Notes under the pieces: model-generated
The model's input: only the letters and a program-made list of their open reading frames with translations
Database searches by the model: none
Told to the model about the DNA's origin: nothing
Program-made: the position numbers and the translations under genes
Source of the DNA: NIOZ-UU13 sp049287505
GTDB lineage: Bacteria; Planctomycetota; Phycisphaerae; Sedimentisphaerales; Anaerobacaceae
Reading direction: 5' to 3'
NCBI GenBank assembly: GCA_049287505.1
Contig: JBAQFY010000012.1
Span: 1-6,344, forward strand
DNA length: 6,344 nucleotides
Shown: piece after piece, positions 4,709 to 6,344 of the stretch
Numbering within the stretch: the stretch's first letter is position 1
How the letters are laid out: each line of letters begins with the position of its first letter

Positions 4709-6344
4709 TTATTCCGCCTCTGCCTGCCCCGCCTCTCCGAGGGGCGGGGCCTGCTCCGCCGTCGAGCTATCACGGATTTGTTCTCCCGCGCCGATGACTC
4801 GCCAGGCTGGCGGTATCAGCTCCGGGACGTGCCAGTCGCTTTTGCAGCGATGGCACTTAGCCATATCCGGCCTTCTCATTTTGCCGCAATTTTGACAGGT
4901 TACCAGAGTTATCTTCGGCCGGGTCAGTCTATAAGTAATATAGGCGGTCAAGCCAAAGGCAAGCGTTCCAATTATCCAGTATAATCTTGCATTTTCCGAA
5001 AATCCAAAAACAATAGCATCTTTACTAACCCGAATGGAAAGCCATATTGCCAGGATTATCGACGGCAGTATCCACCACAGAGCAGAAAAAAATCTTTCTG
5101 CAAAATTCTCATAGCCATCTCTACCCTTCATTGCTATGAATGAATTGGGCAGGAAAAACAGTGCCCTGTGGCCGGAAGCTGCCTCGAAGGCCGACGCTGT
5201 AAAATAAGAGGCAACAGAGAGGAACGGCGGCTGAAGATTTTCCGCCAGATATTTGCCTATGGTAAGCACGGGCGACCAGGGAGCCCCAAAGAAAAATGCC
5301 TTGCTGGATTCGACATACGTCGCATAGCGGCCTTCGTATTTTGGAAGCCTGCTGTATTCTGTCTTGATTTCTCTTCCCTTTTCATCAAAGACGGCAAGGG
5401 CTAAAGCGGTTCCATCACGAGAAAGGCTCGCTGCGAACATCCCCAAGTATTTTCTCTCAACTCTGGCCGGTGAGCGCTTAAAAATATAAGATGGGTCGCC
5501 AAAAGCTACCTTGACCTCTTCAGGATTCTCGAAAAAGTACGTTGTCAAGGCCAGTGGCCAAACCTCGTAGCCTAACAAATCTTTTGGTTTTCCAGAACCT
5601 CTTGAGCCAAAGTACGTCTCCGGTTCAGGCAGCCGGCCCGCAACTCCGGGTAATTCCGGAGTCCTTCTGACAAATTCGAGGGTTTCCTTGTCTAACAGGT
5701 CGATCCGGCCTGACTCATCAAGTACAAGCAAATACGGACCGGCATCACAGTCGTAACCGGTCGGTATGATTGGTCTGTAATTGGTACGCAAATCTGTGTT
5801 GTTTGGGTCCTTATCTGGAACCTTAATTTGAGGAGGTGTCCAGGACAAGGACAAGGAATCCGAAATATAATTTTTTTTCAATAGTCCTATCCGAATTGGT
5901 TCGTAACGACGGTAATCTTTGCCGAGCTTGGGGCCTTTGATTATTGTTCTTTGATTAAAATCAATCTTGAAAAAGCATCGCAGCTTTTTGTCATATAATA
6001 TTAGGTCACGTGATTTTCGTCTGAACCAGCTTCTGTCTATAATGGGGTTAATAAATCGCCCCAGAGTTTTGTTGGCAGTTTCCGAAACTCCTTCCGGGCC
6101 TATATAAAGTTCTAACTCCTTTCCTCTTATGGTTATGTCAGGGTGGTGAACAAGTTGGCCTAGCTTCTTATCAAAATACATACAATCTCTGTCGGAGTGA
6201 AAGAAATAAACGCTTGAGCGGCGTCCTCCCGGGAACCTTTTCATAAAATAGTCGGCAATCCCAAGGGATTGAAGTCCTTCCTCTTCGGAGTGCATATTTG
6301 CGGATACTATGGAGTGATAAACAACGTTAGGGTCATTTTCAAAC
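4709..6344 (-). CDS. Large membrane protein with C-terminal zinc ribbon, 5' partial, function unknown
   Basis: The frame is open to the right edge: in-frame sense codons continue above the first in-window ATG (6295), so the true start lies outside. I do not recognise the full-length protein. Numbering from that ATG gives 528 residues. Residues 1-400 look soluble and beta-rich, with short repeats such as VLDESGRIDLLDKETLEFV (191-209) and SLSRDGTALALAVFDEKG (290-307) that resemble beta-propeller/PQQ-like blades; this is a weak inference. Two hydrophobic helices follow at about 402-423 and 437-457. Next comes a zinc ribbon, C467-x2-C470-x10-C481-x2-C484, in CQNCGKMRRPDMAKCHRC. The tail (about 509-528) is Ala/Glu/Pro-rich. 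Basic residues after the second helix (RLTRPK) suggest the ribbon is cytoplasmic. The sigma factor gene follows 73 bp downstream on the same strand, so a sensory or regulatory link is plausible but unproven. Confidence 0.7.
   Translation of the reverse strand, partial: FENDPNVVYHSIVSANMHSEEEGLQSLGIADYFMKRFPGGRRSSVYFFHSDRDCMYFDKKLGQLVHHPDITIRGKELELYIGPEGVSETANKTLGRFINPIIDRSWFRRKSRDLILYDKKLRCFFKIDFNQRTIIKGPKLGKDYRRYEPIRIGLLKKNYISDSLSLSWTPPQIKVPDKDPNNTDLRTNYRPIIPTGYDCDAGPYLLVLDESGRIDLLDKETLEFVRRTPELPGVAGRLPEPETYFGSRGSGKPKDLLGYEVWPLALTTYFFENPEEVKVAFGDPSYIFKRSPARVERKYLGMFAASLSRDGTALALAVFDEKGREIKTEYSRLPKYEGRYATYVESSKAFFFGAPWSPVLTIGKYLAENLQPPFLSVASYFTASAFEAASGHRALFFLPNSFIAMKGRDGYENFAERFFSALWWILPSIILAIWLSIRVSKDAIVFGFSENARLYWIIGTLAFGLTAYITYRLTRPKITLVTCQNCGKMRRPDMAKCHRCKSDWHVPELIPPAWRVIGAGEQIRDSSTAEQAPPLGEAGQAEAE
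4726..4750. other. GC-rich hairpin in the 3' end of the membrane-protein gene
   Basis: GCCCCGCC (4726-4733) pairs with GGCGGGGC (4743-4750). Weaker pairs close the stem towards a 3-base loop. It lies in the last codons of the minus-strand gene and encodes part of its Ala/Glu/Pro-rich tail. On the minus strand a T5 run comes only about 20 bases later, so it is not a canonical terminator; it might attenuate read-through into the sigma gene. Confidence 0.35.

Noticed and set aside
4514..4984. 156-codon plus-strand open frame spanning the sigma start and membrane-protein end
   Set aside because: It crosses the intergenic spacer and is antisense to two well-supported genes. The protein is Arg/Ser/Pro-rich with no recognisable motif.
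5643..5662. 7-bp inverted repeat ACTCCGG / CCGGAGT with a 6-base loop
   Set aside because: It is short, lies fully inside the membrane-protein gene, and is within what chance would give in a few kilobases.
6293..6295. ATG at 6295 as the true start of the membrane-protein gene
   Set aside because: Sense codons continue in frame to the window edge and no purine-rich site precedes this ATG (GTATCCGCAAAT). The start is probably outside.

Overview
The window reads as accessory chromosome from a Planctomycetota-like bacterium, possibly Phycisphaerae or Sedimentisphaerales. That is an inference from gene content: a Tat-exported Gfo/Idh/MocA oxidoreductase, a DUF6807 (formerly 'PmoA') domain, several TIM-barrel sugar isomerase-like proteins, and an ECF sigma factor beside a large membrane protein with a zinc ribbon. 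No rRNA or other marker gene is present, so the phylum is not proven.

Left block (1-3970, plus strand) is a tight three-gene operon. The first gene is cut by the left edge. It encodes a TIM-barrel sugar phosphate isomerase/epimerase-like domain fused to a C-terminal DUF6807 domain. After 50 bp comes a Gfo/Idh/MocA oxidoreductase with a twin-arginine signal. Its stop codon overlaps by one base (TAATG) the start of a second, stand-alone TIM-barrel isomerase/epimerase. Together they look like a sugar or cyclitol oxidation and isomerisation module. The substrate cannot be read from the sequence. The oxidoreductase is predicted to be exported, whereas the last enzyme has no visible signal peptide.

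Middle (3971-4100) is a convergent intergenic region rich in dyads. It holds a stable nested hairpin at 4012-4049 and two terminator-like stems, one for each strand, that share the GC box at 4056-4064. The plus-strand candidate terminator lies inside the 3' end of the opposing gene.

Right block (4069-6344, minus strand) holds two genes. A large protein, cut by the right edge, has about 400 visible residues of soluble sequence, two predicted transmembrane helices and a C-terminal CxxC-x10-CxxC zinc ribbon. After 73 bp comes an ECF-type sigma-70 factor of 188 aa. The pair suggests a membrane-linked signalling unit, although no classical anti-sigma domain is visible. The start of the sigma gene carries a 10-bp duplication that creates a short overlapping upstream reading frame.

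No tRNA, rRNA, CRISPR array, transposase or phage gene was seen.
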